A DNA stretch of 64,000 nucleotides from Simplicispira metamorpha (GTDB lineage Bacteria > Pseudomonadota > Gammaproteobacteria > Burkholderiales > Burkholderiaceae_C), in NCBI RefSeq assembly GCF_004341365.1, contig NZ_SLXH01000004.1, positions 62,001-126,000 of the forward strand, in the 5' to 3' direction. Position 1 is the stretch's first letter; each line of letters opens with the position of its first letter. Below the pieces are notes generated by a model that was not told the origin of the DNA, did no database searches, and saw only the letters and a program-made list of their open reading frames with translations. Made by a program: the position numbers and the translations under genes. This document shows, one piece after another, positions 7,137-15,450 of the stretch.

Positions 7137-10004
7137 ATGTCCGACACGCAAAACACCAGCCCCGCCGCTGCCGACTACCGCAGCACCCTGAACCTGCCCG
7201 ACACCCCCTTCCCCATGCGCGGCGATCTGCCCAAGCGTGAGCCCGGCTGGGTCAAGGAATGGAACGACACCGGTCTGTACAAACGCCTGCGCTCGGCCCG
7301 CCAGGGCGCGCCCAAGTTCATCCTGCACGACGGCCCGCCCTACGCCAACGGCCAGATCCACATGGGCCACGCCGTCAACAAAATCCTGAAGGACATGATC
7401 GTCAAGGCGCGCCAGCTGGAGGGCTTTGACGCGCTGTACGTGCCCGGCTGGGACTGCCACGGCCTGCCCATCGAAAACGCCATTGAAAAGAAACATGGCC
7501 GCAACCTCAGCCGCGACGACATGCAGGCCAAAAGCCGTGCCTACGCCACCGAACAAATCGCGCAGCAAATGGCCGACTTTCAACGCCTGGGCGTGCTGGG
7601 CGAATGGGACAACCCCTACAAAACCATGAATTTCGCCAACGAGGCGGGCGAAATCCGCGCCTTCAAGCGCGTCATCGAGCGCGGCTTTGTCTACCGTGGC
7701 CTGAAACCCGTCTATTGGTGCTTTGACTGCGGCAGCTCGCTGGCCGAGTTTGAAATCGAGTACCAGGACAAGCAAAGCCAGACGCTGGACGTGGCCTTCA
7801 AAGCCCACGACAAAGCGCAGCTGGCCGCCGCCTTTGGCCTGCCCGCGCTGGGCAAAGACGCCTTTGCCGTCATCTGGACGACCACCGCCTGGACGATTCC
7901 CGCCAACCAGGCGCTCAACCTCAACCCCGAGCTGCCCTACGCGCTGGTCGATACAGAACGCGGCCTGTTCATCGTCGCCGCCACGCTGGTCGAGTCCTGC
8001 ATGAAGCGCTGGGGCATGGACAGCTTTACGGTGCTGGCCACCGTGGCCGGTGAAAAGCTGGGTGGCCTGGAGTTCCAGCACCCGCTGTACGACGTGGCCA
8101 GCGAGGATGGCAGCTACGGCTACCAGCGTCTGTCGCCCGTGTACCTGGCCGACTACGCCACCGCCAGCGATGGCACCGGCATCGTGCATTCGGCGCCCGC
8201 CTACGGGGTGGACGACTTCAACTCCTGCGTAGCGCACGGTATGAAGTACGACGACATCCTTAACCCGGTGCAGGGCAACGGCTGCTACGCCCCCGACTTT
8301 GCGCTGTTTGGCGGCCAGCACATCTGGAAAGCCTGCCCGGTCATCATCGAGACACTGCGCACGGCCAACCGCCTGATGGCCACCGAGACCATCACCCACA
8401 GCTACCCGCACTGCTGGCGCCATAAAACGCCGGTGATTTACCGCGCCGCCGCCCAGTGGTTCATCCGCATGGACGAGGGCGAGGGCGTGTTCACCACCGA
8501 CAAAGCCCCCGAGACACTGCGCCAGACCGCCCTCAAGGCCATTGAGCACACCGGCTTCTACCCTGAAAACGGCAAGGCCCGCCTCAAAGACATGATTGCC
8601 AACCGGCCCGACTGGTGCATCTCGCGCCAGCGCAGTTGGGGCGTGCCCATCCCGTTCTTTTTGCACAAAGACTCGGGCGAACTGCACCCGCGCACCATGG
8701 AAATCCTGGACCAGGCCGCCAACATCGTCGAGCAAGGCGGCATCGAGGCCTGGAGCCGCGTCAGCGTCGAAGACATTCTGGGCGCGCAAGATGCCCCGCA
8801 CTACACCAAGAGCACCGACATCCTGGAAGTGTGGTTCGACTCTGGCTCCACCTTCAGCCATGTGCTGCGCGGCACGCACCCCGGCGTACACCACGACAGC
8901 GGCCCCGAGGCCGATCTCTACCTCGAAGGCCACGACCAGCACCGGGGCTGGTTCCACAGCTCGCTCTTGCTGGCATCGGCGCTGGAAGGCCGCGCGCCCT
9001 ACCGCGGCCTGCTGACGCACGGCTTCACGGTGGACAGCCAGGGCCGCAAGATGAGCAAGTCGCTGGGCAACGGCATCGACCCGCAAGACATCAACAAAAA
9101 GCTGGGCGCCGAAATCATCCGCCTGTGGGTGGCCGCCTCTGACTACTCGGGCGACATCGCTGGCGACGACAAAATCCTGGCCCGCGTGGTCGATGCCTAC
9201 CGCCGCATCCGCAACACGTTGCGCTTTTTGCTCGCCAACGTCAGCGACTTTGACCCGGCCCAGGACGCCGTGCCGTTCGACCAGCTGCTGGAAATCGACC
9301 GCTACGCCCTGACGCGCGCCGCGCAGCTGCAAGACGACATCCTGGCGCACTACAAGGTGTATGAGTTCCACCCCGTGGTCGCCAAGCTGCAGCTGTACTG
9401 CTCGGAAGACCTGGGCGGCTTCTACCTCGATGTGCTCAAAGACCGCCTCTACACCACCGCGCCCAAGAGCCTGGCGCGGCGCAGCGCCCAGACCGCACTG
9501 CACCAGATCACGCACGCCATGCTGCGCTGGATGGCGCCGTTCCTGAGCTTCACCGCCGAAGAAGCGTGGAAGATTTTTGGCGGCTCCGAATCCATCTTTG
9601 TCGAGAAATTCCAGGCCCTGGGCCAGCCCGACGATGGCCTGCTGGCCAAGTGGGAGCGCATCCGTGCCATCCGCGATGTGGTCAACAAAGACATCGAGGC
9701 GCTGCGGGCGGCCGGCCAGGTGGGCGCCTCGCTGCAAGCCAACGTGGTGCTGACCGTACCGCCCGAAGACTACGCGCTGCTGTCCAGCCTGGGCGATGAC
9801 CTGAAGTTCGTGTTCATCGTATCCACTATCAATTTAGTAGCTGGTAGCGCCCTGCACACGGGCGTTACAGCCAGTTCGGATGCCAAATGCGAGCGCTGCT
9901 GGCACTACCGCGGTGACGTGGGCCAAGATGCCGCCCACCCCACCATCTGTGGCCGCTGCACCAGCAACCTGCACGGCAGCGGCGAAGCACGGACGCACGC
10001 GTAA
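7137..10004 (+). CDS. ileS: Isoleucyl-tRNA synthetase
   Basis: IleRS (955 residues) charges tRNA-Ile. The class I signatures are present: HIGH-type [14 protein letters not shown] near residue 68 and [12 protein letters not shown] near residue 638. The CP1 editing domain region and the C-terminal zinc finger ([12 protein letters not shown], then [10 protein letters not shown]) are also seen. Just before the zinc finger, a dispersed repeat is in frame and encodes about 20 residues ([20 protein letters not shown]), where other IleRS proteins have a short linker. The gene lies 108 bp after ribF and its TAA abuts the lspA ATG. Confidence 0.98.
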   Translation: MSDTQNTSPAAADYRSTLNLPDTPFPMRGDLPKREPGWVKEWNDTGLYKRLRSARQGAPKFILHDGPPYANGQIHMGHAVNKILKDMIVKARQLEGFDALYVPGWDCHGLPIENAIEKKHGRNLSRDDMQAKSRAYATEQIAQQMADFQRLGVLGEWDNPYKTMNFANEAGEIRAFKRVIERGFVYRGLKPVYWCFDCGSSLAEFEIEYQDKQSQTLDVAFKAHDKAQLAAAFGLPALGKDAFAVIWTTTAWTIPANQALNLNPELPYALVDTERGLFIVAATLVESCMKRWGMDSFTVLATVAGEKLGGLEFQHPLYDVASEDGSYGYQRLSPVYLADYATASDGTGIVHSAPAYGVDDFNSCVAHGMKYDDILNPVQGNGCYAPDFALFGGQHIWKACPVIIETLRTANRLMATETITHSYPHCWRHKTPVIYRAAAQWFIRMDEGEGVFTTDKAPETLRQTALKAIEHTGFYPENGKARLKDMIANRPDWCISRQRSWGVPIPFFLHKDSGELHPRTMEILDQAANIVEQGGIEAWSRVSVEDILGAQDAPHYTKSTDILEVWFDSGSTFSHVLRGTHPGVHHDSGPEADLYLEGHDQHRGWFHSSLLLASALEGRAPYRGLLTHGFTVDSQGRKMSKSLGNGIDPQDINKKLGAEIIRLWVAASDYSGDIAGDDKILARVVDAYRRIRNTLRFLLANVSDFDPAQDAVPFDQLLEIDRYALTRAAQLQDDILAHYKVYEFHPVVAKLQLYCSEDLGGFYLDVLKDRLYTTAPKSLARRSAQTALHQITHAMLRWMAPFLSFTAEEAWKIFGGSESIFVEKFQALGQPDDGLLAKWERIRAIRDVVNKDIEALRAAGQVGASLQANVVLTVPPEDYALLSSLGDDLKFVFIVSTINLVAGSALHTGVTASSDAKCERCWHYRGDVGQDAAHPTICGRCTSNLHGSGEARTHA
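9825..9887 (+). repeat. Dispersed repeat in frame within ileS
   Basis: Has the CTATCAATTTAGTAGCTGG start and GCCAGTTCGGATGCCAAA end. The centre pairs 9844-9852 with 9860-9868 (nine pairs including one G-U in RNA) around a 7-nt loop. The frame stays open. Confidence 0.75.
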
Positions 10005-10508
10005 ATGGCCCGCAACGACTTTTCTGGCAGCAAGAGCGCCAGCATCTGGCCCTGGCTGGGCTGGGCACTGGTGATCCTGGTCGCTGACCAGCTCACCAAA
10101 ACGCTGATCCTGGGCGCCTACCAGCTGGGCGATGCCACGCCCATCACCAGTTTTTTCAACATCGTGCGGGCGCACAACACGGGGGCCGCGTTCTCGTTTC
10201 TGTCGAACGCCGGGGGCTGGCAGCGCTGGTTGTTCACCGGCTTTGGCGTGGCAGCGGCGCTGTTCATCCTGTGGCAACTGCGCCAGCACCCGGAGCAAAA
10301 GCTGTTTGCCTTTGCACTGGCCAGCATCCTGGGCGGCGCCGTGGGCAACGTCATCGACCGCATGGTGCACGGCTACGTGGTGGATTTTCTGGACTTTTAC
10401 TGGGGCCGCTCGCACTTTCCGGCCTTCAACGTGGCCGATGCGGCCATCACCGTGGGCGCCGCCTGCCTGATCCTGGACGAGCTGCTGCGCGTGCGCAACG
10501 CCCGCTAA
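10005..10508 (+). CDS. lspA: Prolipoprotein signal peptidase (signal peptidase II)
   Basis: LspA (167 residues) is the inner-membrane aspartyl protease that cleaves lipoprotein signal peptides. Four hydrophobic segments are visible. The conserved motifs are DQLTKTLIL near residue 28, [22 protein letters not shown] (first catalytic Asp) and [15 protein letters not shown] (second catalytic Asp). The ATG follows directly on the ileS stop codon, so translation is probably coupled. Length fits the family. Confidence 0.98.
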   Translation: MARNDFSGSKSASIWPWLGWALVILVADQLTKTLILGAYQLGDATPITSFFNIVRAHNTGAAFSFLSNAGGWQRWLFTGFGVAAALFILWQLRQHPEQKLFAFALASILGGAVGNVIDRMVHGYVVDFLDFYWGRSHFPAFNVADAAITVGAACLILDELLRVRNAR

Positions 10509-10523
10509 AAGCCCGCGCTGGCC

Positions 10524-10553
10524 GCAATAGCGCACTGCCCAGTGCGCTATTGC
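10524..10553 (+). terminator. Perfect 14-bp inverted repeat after lspA
   Basis: GCAATAGCGCACTG (10524-10537) pairs perfectly with 10540-10553 across a 2-nt CC spacer. It lies 16 bp after the lspA stop and could terminate the ribF-ileS-lspA transcript, but no T-run follows on either strand. A protein-binding or recombination site is an alternative. Confidence 0.5.
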
Positions 10554-10604
10554 CTGCCGGTGCCACCGCCAGGGGGCTGGGCCGCTATAGTGCCCGGCTC
10601 ACCC

Positions 10605-12257
10605 ATGAAGCATCTTCTCAATCTTTTGGCCGCAGTGGCACTGCTGGTCTGGGGCACCCAACTGGTGCGCACCGGCATCTTGCGCGTGTTTGGTGCCAGC
10701 CTGCGCCAGATCATTGCGCGCAGCGTGCGCACCCCCGTGACGGCAGCGCTCTCGGGCGTGGGCGTCACGGCGGTGGTGCAGTCGAGCACGGCCACGGCGC
10801 TGATCGTGTCCTCTTTTGTCGGCCAGGGCCTGATCGCGCTGCCTGCGGCGCTGGCCGTGATGCTGGGCGCAGACGTGGGCTCCAGCGTGATGGCAGTGGT
10901 GTTTTCGCTGGATTTGTCGTGGCTGTCGCCGCTGTGCATTTTTGTCGGCGTGGTGCTGTACGTGCCGCGCCCCGACACCACCGTGGGCCGCATGGGGCGC
11001 GTGTTCATCGGGCTGGGCCTGATGCTGCTGGCACTGCGCCTGATCACCGAGGCCACCACGGTGCTCACGCAGTCCGACACCGTGCGCGCGCTGCTGGGCG
11101 CCCTGGCCAGCGATCTGGCCATGGAGCTGACCATGGGCGCGCTGCTGGCGCTGGTGTCGTACTCCAGCCTGGCCACGGTGCTGCTCACGGCCACGCTGGT
11201 GGGCTCGGGCGGCATCCCCGTCACTGTGGCGCTGGGCCTGGTGCTGGGCGCCAACCTGGGCAGCGGCCTGCTGGCCGTGCTGACCACACTGCGCGCCAAC
11301 GTGGCCACGCGCCAGGTGCCGCTGGGCAACCTGATGTTCAAGATCACCGGCGTGGCGCTGATGGCCCCGTTGGCGGCGCCCTGGCTGCAATACATGCGCC
11401 CTTACGTGGCCAGCGATGCCACGCTGGTGGTGCTGTTTCACCTGGCCTTCAACTGCACCATGGCCGTGGTGTGCATCGGCCTGACCAAGCCAGTAGCGCG
11501 GCTGGTGGCGCACCTGCTGCCCGCTGAAGAAGCCAGCGCCACCGACACCCGGCCACACCACCTGGACGCATCGGCCCTGGCCACGCCCTCGCTGGCCATT
11601 TCGTGCGCCGCCCGCGAGGCGCTGCACCAGGCCGACGTGGTAGAGACGATGTTGCAGGGCATCCACACCGTTTTGCGCACCGACGACCTCAAGCTCTCGC
11701 AAGAGCTGCGCCGCCTGGACGACCAGGTGGACGGCCTGTACTCGGCCATCAAGTACTACATGACCAAAATCCCGCGCGAGGCGCTGGACGAGCGCGAGGG
11801 CCGGCGCTGGGCCGACATCATCGGCTTCACCATCAACATGGAGCAGGTGGCCGACACCATCGAGCGCATCCTGATCGACATTGAGGACAAAAAGATCAAG
11901 AAGGGCTTGCAGTTCTCTGAAGCTGGCATGGAAGAAATCAACGACCTGCACGCGCGCCTGCTGGACAACCTGCGCCTGGCCATGAGCGTGTTCCTGAACG
12001 GCAGCGTGCGCGATGCGCAAAAGCTGCTTGAAGAAAAAGCCCGCTTTCGCGATCTGGAGCATGCGTATTCGGCCACCCACCTGGCACGCTTGTCAGACAA
12101 CTCGGTGCCCAGCATCGAGACCAGCTCGCTGCACATTGACCTGATCAGCGAGCTCAAACGCATCAACTCGCTGCTGTGCTCGGTGGCCTACCCGATTCTG
12201 GAATCGGCCGGTGCGCTGGCGCCCAACCGGCTGCGGGCGATGGCCGACCAGGCTTGA
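10605..12257 (+). CDS. Na/Pi cotransporter family protein with PhoU-like tail
   Basis: The protein of 550 residues has the two inverted Na/Pi symporter (NptA/PF02690) repeats in its N-terminal 310 residues. The paired QSS motif is seen in VVQSSTATALIVSSFVGQGL; the second repeat reads VSYSSLATVLLTATLVGSGG. GADVGSS and GANLGSG are the matching glycine-rich turns. The C-terminal 230 residues form PhoU-like helices (LHQADVVETMLQGIHTVLR). It probably moves phosphate with sodium and the tail may sense phosphate state. ATG 10605 is just before the first hydrophobic helix. It is separated from lspA by the hairpin at 10524-10553. Confidence 0.9.
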   Translation: MKHLLNLLAAVALLVWGTQLVRTGILRVFGASLRQIIARSVRTPVTAALSGVGVTAVVQSSTATALIVSSFVGQGLIALPAALAVMLGADVGSSVMAVVFSLDLSWLSPLCIFVGVVLYVPRPDTTVGRMGRVFIGLGLMLLALRLITEATTVLTQSDTVRALLGALASDLAMELTMGALLALVSYSSLATVLLTATLVGSGGIPVTVALGLVLGANLGSGLLAVLTTLRANVATRQVPLGNLMFKITGVALMAPLAAPWLQYMRPYVASDATLVVLFHLAFNCTMAVVCIGLTKPVARLVAHLLPAEEASATDTRPHHLDASALATPSLAISCAAREALHQADVVETMLQGIHTVLRTDDLKLSQELRRLDDQVDGLYSAIKYYMTKIPREALDEREGRRWADIIGFTINMEQVADTIERILIDIEDKKIKKGLQFSEAGMEEINDLHARLLDNLRLAMSVFLNGSVRDAQKLLEEKARFRDLEHAYSATHLARLSDNSVPSIETSSLHIDLISELKRINSLLCSVAYPILESAGALAPNRLRAMADQA

Positions 12258-12269
12258 GAAGCACCGCCA

Positions 12270-12341
12270 AAAAAGTTCAAGCCTTTTTGGCCTCAAGCGC
12301 TTCATCCATAAACGCTAACAGCTATCAATTTAGCAGCAAAT
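12270..12341 (-). repeat. Dispersed repeat in the intergenic region after the Na/Pi gene
   Basis: Reads TTTTTGGCCTCAAGCGC with AACAGCTATCAATTTAGCAG at the other end. The central AGCG and CGCT can pair. It takes up about a quarter of the 312-bp stretch between the Na/Pi gene and the Nudix gene. Confidence 0.8.
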
Positions 12342-12375
12342 CATCGCTATGGTGTCTGGCAACGCCGCCTCCGCG

Positions 12376-12516
12376 TCACTCCGCGTGCGCCACGTCGCTG
12401 TCGCTGCGCACGGCAAACTGGTCGCGCCGCCAGACGGGCATGGCCTTTTGCGTGGCACGCAAAAAGGGCGTTTCTGCGTCAAAACCAACCAGGCGGTGCT
12501 GCGCCACGTCGGCCAA
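12376..12516 (-). other. Possible small gene or gene remnant (about 46 residues)
   Basis: The frame downstream of the Nudix gene reads RLVGFDAETPFLRATQKAMP and then VWRRDQFAVRSDSDVAHAE before a TGA. The residue composition looks like real protein and unlike the Arg/Pro/Ala-rich shadow frames nearby. There is no ATG; TTG at 12516 is the only plausible start and the frame has no recognisable upstream domain. It may be the tail of a decayed gene. I do not recognise a family. Confidence 0.35.
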
Positions 12517-12569
12517 CGTCTGTGATCTGACGAAGGCAGAGCCGCCGCAGCCCCAGCACCGCCCGCCAA

Positions 12570-13427
12570 TCACAGGCCCAGAAACCCCGCAATCACCAGA
12601 CCGGCTTCCAGCGTGAACAGGCCCTGGGCGACCTGCGCACGCACATCGGCCAACGGTAGCAGCGCAAACTCGTCCACCTCGCCGTCCTGGTTCACGGGCG
12701 CCATGCCCTCGGGCACCACGGCGCTGAACCAGTCGATGCGTTCGACCATGTAGCCCGCGCCGCCGCCCTCGCTGCTGGGGCGGCTGAACAGCACATGGCC
12801 GCCGTGCGCTACATCGGCCAGGGCGCCCACGTGCAGCCCGGCCTCTTCCCAGGTCTCGCGCGCCAGGGCCTGGGACAACGAATCGGCGGCCGAGACCATG
12901 CCGCCCATCAGCGTGTCCCACAGGCCCGGGTCGTTGGGCTTGTTCAGCGACCGCTTTTGCACCCACATGCGACCGTCGGGTGCCAGGCCCACCAAATGCA
13001 CGGCGCAGGTGGTGATGCCCAGCACGCGCACGGCGCCGCGCTCCACGGTGCCCACCACGTCGCCCTGGAGGTTGGTCACCGCCAGTTGCTCGTTGCGCCA
13101 GGGGCCGCACAGGTTTGCGTCGCGCAACGCTGCTGCCAGGGTGTTCAAGGCATCGGTGATGGCGCCGGGTGTGGCCTCGGAAAGCGCTTCGGGCGCCAGT
13201 TCCAGGCTCCACACAGGCACACCAGAATGCTCGCTATTTGATAGCTGATAGCGCTTATCCCATAAGCGCTGGAGGCTGATTTGGCTTAAAACCCCCGCTG
13301 CCACCGACCCCACCACCTGCCCTGCCACCCGCAGCGCTTGGCGTGGCTGGCGGGCGGGCTGGTGCGCCCGTTGCCGCGCGCCCACCAGCCACTGGTTGAA
13401 CGACAGGCTTGGTTGCAACGCCGTCAC
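12570..13427 (-). CDS. Nudix hydrolase with DUF4743-type N-terminal domain
   Basis: The 285-residue protein carries a Nudix box near residues 175-197, GGMVSAADSLSQALARETWE followed by EAGL. The usual first Glu of the box is Asp here, while the REx2EE core is intact. The N-terminal part (VWSLELAPEALSEATPG, then LCGPWRNEQLAVTN) resembles the DUF4743 region found before Nudix domains of the thiamine-pyrophosphokinase-associated group; the substrate is unknown. A dispersed repeat at 13231-13291 is in frame and encodes SQISLQRLWDKRYQLS. The start is a GTG whose last bases overlap the TGA of the quinone oxidoreductase gene (GTGA). Confidence 0.88.
   Translation of the reverse strand: MTALQPSLSFNQWLVGARQRAHQPARQPRQALRVAGQVVGSVAAGVLSQISLQRLWDKRYQLSNSEHSGVPVWSLELAPEALSEATPGAITDALNTLAAALRDANLCGPWRNEQLAVTNLQGDVVGTVERGAVRVLGITTCAVHLVGLAPDGRMWVQKRSLNKPNDPGLWDTLMGGMVSAADSLSQALARETWEEAGLHVGALADVAHGGHVLFSRPSSEGGGAGYMVERIDWFSAVVPEGMAPVNQDGEVDEFALLPLADVRAQVAQGLFTLEAGLVIAGFLGL
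13231..13291 (+). repeat. Dispersed repeat in frame within the Nudix gene
   Basis: Contains CTATTTGATAGCTGATAGCG and GGCTGATTTGGCTTAAAA. The centre is a perfect 9-bp stem, AGCGCTTAT (13250-13258) with ATAAGCGCT (13262-13270). Confidence 0.8.
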
Positions 13428-14407
13428 AGCGTGAGCAGCGTCGAACCGGTGGTTTTGCGCGCTTCCAGGTCGCGGTGGGCTTGTTGCACATCGGCCAGCG
13501 GGTAGCGCTGCGCGATGTGGATCTGCACCTGGCCGCTGGCCACCACGGCAAACAGCTCATCGGCCATGGCCTGCGTGGACTCGCGCGTGGTGATGTGGGT
13601 AAACAGCGTCTGGCGCGTGACGTAGAGCGAGCCTTTGGCGCCCAGCGATCCCGGCGCAAACGGCGGCACCGGGCCGGAGGCATTGCCAAAGCTGGCCATC
13701 AGGCCAAACGGACGCAGGCATTCCAGCGACTTGTCCCAGGTGTCTTTGCCCACCGAGTCGTACACCACCTTCACGCCCTGGCCGCCGGTAATGTCTTTCA
13801 CGCGCGCGGCAAAGTCTTCGGTTTGGTAGTTGATCGCGTGGGCCGCACCATTGGCCAGCGCCAACTGGCATTTGGCATCGGTGCCTGCGGTGGCGATGAG
13901 CTGCAAGCCCAGCGCGCGCGCCCACTGGCAGGCAATCAGCCCCACGCCCCCGGCGGCGGCATGGAACAGCACAAAGTCGCCCGGTTGCAGGCCCTGCACG
14001 GGCAGCGTCTTTTTCAGCAGGTACTGGGCGGTGAGGCCCTTGAGCATCATGGCCGCGCCAGTCTCGAAGCTGATGGCGTCGGGCAGCTTGCACACGCACT
14101 TGGCAGGCATCACGCGCACTTCGCAGTAGGCGCCGGGCGGGTTGCTGGCGTAGGCGGCGCGGTCGCCCACCTGCAAGTGCGTGACGCCCTCGCCCACGGC
14201 CTCGATCACACCGGCGCCTTCCATGCCGATGGTGGCGGGCATGGTGAGCGGGTACAGGCCGGTGCGGTGGTACACGTCGATGAAGTTCAGCCCGATGGCG
14301 TGGTGGCGGATGCGCACTTCGCCGGGGCCAGGCGCGCCCACGGTGACATCGACGAGCTGGAGTTCTTCGGGGCCGCCATGCTGGCGGATTTGTACGGCAA
14401 GGCTCAT
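13424..14407 (-). CDS. NADPH:quinone oxidoreductase (zeta-crystallin-like MDR enzyme)
   Basis: The 327-residue protein belongs to the zinc-free medium-chain dehydrogenase/reductase family that reduces quinones with NADPH. The GroES-like N-terminal half has GLNFIDVYHRTGLYP and IGMEGAGVIEAVGEGV. The Rossmann half has the nucleotide-binding motif HAAAGGVGLIACQWARALG, and INYQTEDFAARV and VVYDSVGKDTWDKSLECL follow. No structural-zinc cysteine cluster is seen. It is co-transcribed with, and overlaps by 4 bp, the downstream Nudix gene. Resembles QorA; I give no symbol because several paralogues usually exist. Confidence 0.93.
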   Translation of the reverse strand: MSLAVQIRQHGGPEELQLVDVTVGAPGPGEVRIRHHAIGLNFIDVYHRTGLYPLTMPATIGMEGAGVIEAVGEGVTHLQVGDRAAYASNPPGAYCEVRVMPAKCVCKLPDAISFETGAAMMLKGLTAQYLLKKTLPVQGLQPGDFVLFHAAAGGVGLIACQWARALGLQLIATAGTDAKCQLALANGAAHAINYQTEDFAARVKDITGGQGVKVVYDSVGKDTWDKSLECLRPFGLMASFGNASGPVPPFAPGSLGAKGSLYVTRQTLFTHITTRESTQAMADELFAVVASGQVQIHIAQRYPLADVQQAHRDLEARKTTGSTLLTL

Positions 14408-14514
14408 GGGTGGGTTTCTCCTGCGGTGGGTGGACGAACACAATGGGCCAGCATCCTGCCACGGATCTGCACGCCCTGCCGACGCAGCGCAAGGGCAATC
14501 GCTACAGTGGCGCC

Positions 14515-15420
14515 ATGACACAAAAAATGACAATTGGCACCGCCGCGCTGCTGGTAACCGCACCGCTGATGTGGGCGGGCAATGCCGTGGTGGGCCGCAT
14601 GGTGAACGAGATGCTCCCCCCGATGACGCTGAACTTTCTGCGCTGGCTGCTGGCCGGGCTGCTGCTGCTGCCCTGGGCCTATGGCGTGCTGCGCCCGGGC
14701 AGCGCGCTGTGGCCACACTGGCGCCGCTTTGCGCTGCTGGGGTTGCTGGGCATTGGGTGCTACAACGCGCTGCTGTACTTGGCACTGCAAACGTCCACAC
14801 CCATCAACGTGACGCTGGTAGGTTCCAGCATGCCGGTGTGGATGCTGGCCATTGGCGCGCTGTTTTTTGGCGTAGCCGTGACGCGCCAGCAGTTGCTGGG
14901 CGCGCTGCTGTCGGTGGCGGGCGTGCTGCTGGTGCTCAGCCGGGGCGAATGGCAGCAATTGATTGCGCTGCGCCCCGTGCCGGGCGATTTGCTCATGCTG
15001 CTGGCCACCATGGGCTGGTCGTTTTACAGCTGGCTGCTGGTGCGCACCCGCGAGCCCGCCAGCGTGCGCAGCGATTGGGCGGCGTTTTTGATGGCACAGC
15101 TGATTTTTGGGCTGGGCTGGTCGGGCCTTTTCAGCAGCGTGGAGTGGGCGCTGGGCCCGGCGCACCCGCACATCCAGTGGGGCTGGCCGCTGGCGGCGGC
15201 GCTGGCATTCATTGCCACCTGCCCGGCGCTGCTGGCCTACCGCAGCTGGGGGATTGGCGTGCAGCGCGCTGGCCCAGCGGTGGCGGGGTTCTTTACCAAC
15301 CTCACGCCGCTGTTTGCGGCAGTGCTGTCGGCAGCGTTTCTGGGTGAAATGCCCCGGCTGTACCACGCCGCAGCGTTTGTGCTGATCGTGGGCGGCATTG
15401 TGGTGTCGGCCCGGCGCTGA
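14515..15420 (+). CDS. EamA/DMT-family transporter
   Basis: The 301-residue protein has ten hydrophobic segments arranged as two EamA repeats. MWAGNAVVGRMVNEMLPPMT opens the first repeat and ILPLIL-like LNFLRWLLAGLLLLPWAYG follows; the second repeat ends AGFFTNLTPLFAAVLSAAFL. Such proteins export or exchange small metabolites at the inner membrane; the substrate cannot be predicted. ATG 14515 precedes the first helix (MTQKMTIGTAALLVTAP). The gene is divergent from the quinone oxidoreductase with about 107 bp between starts. Confidence 0.9.
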   Translation: MTQKMTIGTAALLVTAPLMWAGNAVVGRMVNEMLPPMTLNFLRWLLAGLLLLPWAYGVLRPGSALWPHWRRFALLGLLGIGCYNALLYLALQTSTPINVTLVGSSMPVWMLAIGALFFGVAVTRQQLLGALLSVAGVLLVLSRGEWQQLIALRPVPGDLLMLLATMGWSFYSWLLVRTREPASVRSDWAAFLMAQLIFGLGWSGLFSSVEWALGPAHPHIQWGWPLAAALAFIATCPALLAYRSWGIGVQRAGPAVAGFFTNLTPLFAAVLSAAFLGEMPRLYHAAAFVLIVGGIVVSARR

Positions 15421-15450
15421 ACGCGCGCTGGCGCACCTTGCACGGCACCG

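Noticed and set aside
7068-9737. A long open frame of 889 codons antisense to ileS
   Set aside because: It is a by-product of high GC and codon bias of ileS on the other strand; composition is His/Gln/Gly/Val-rich with no domain.
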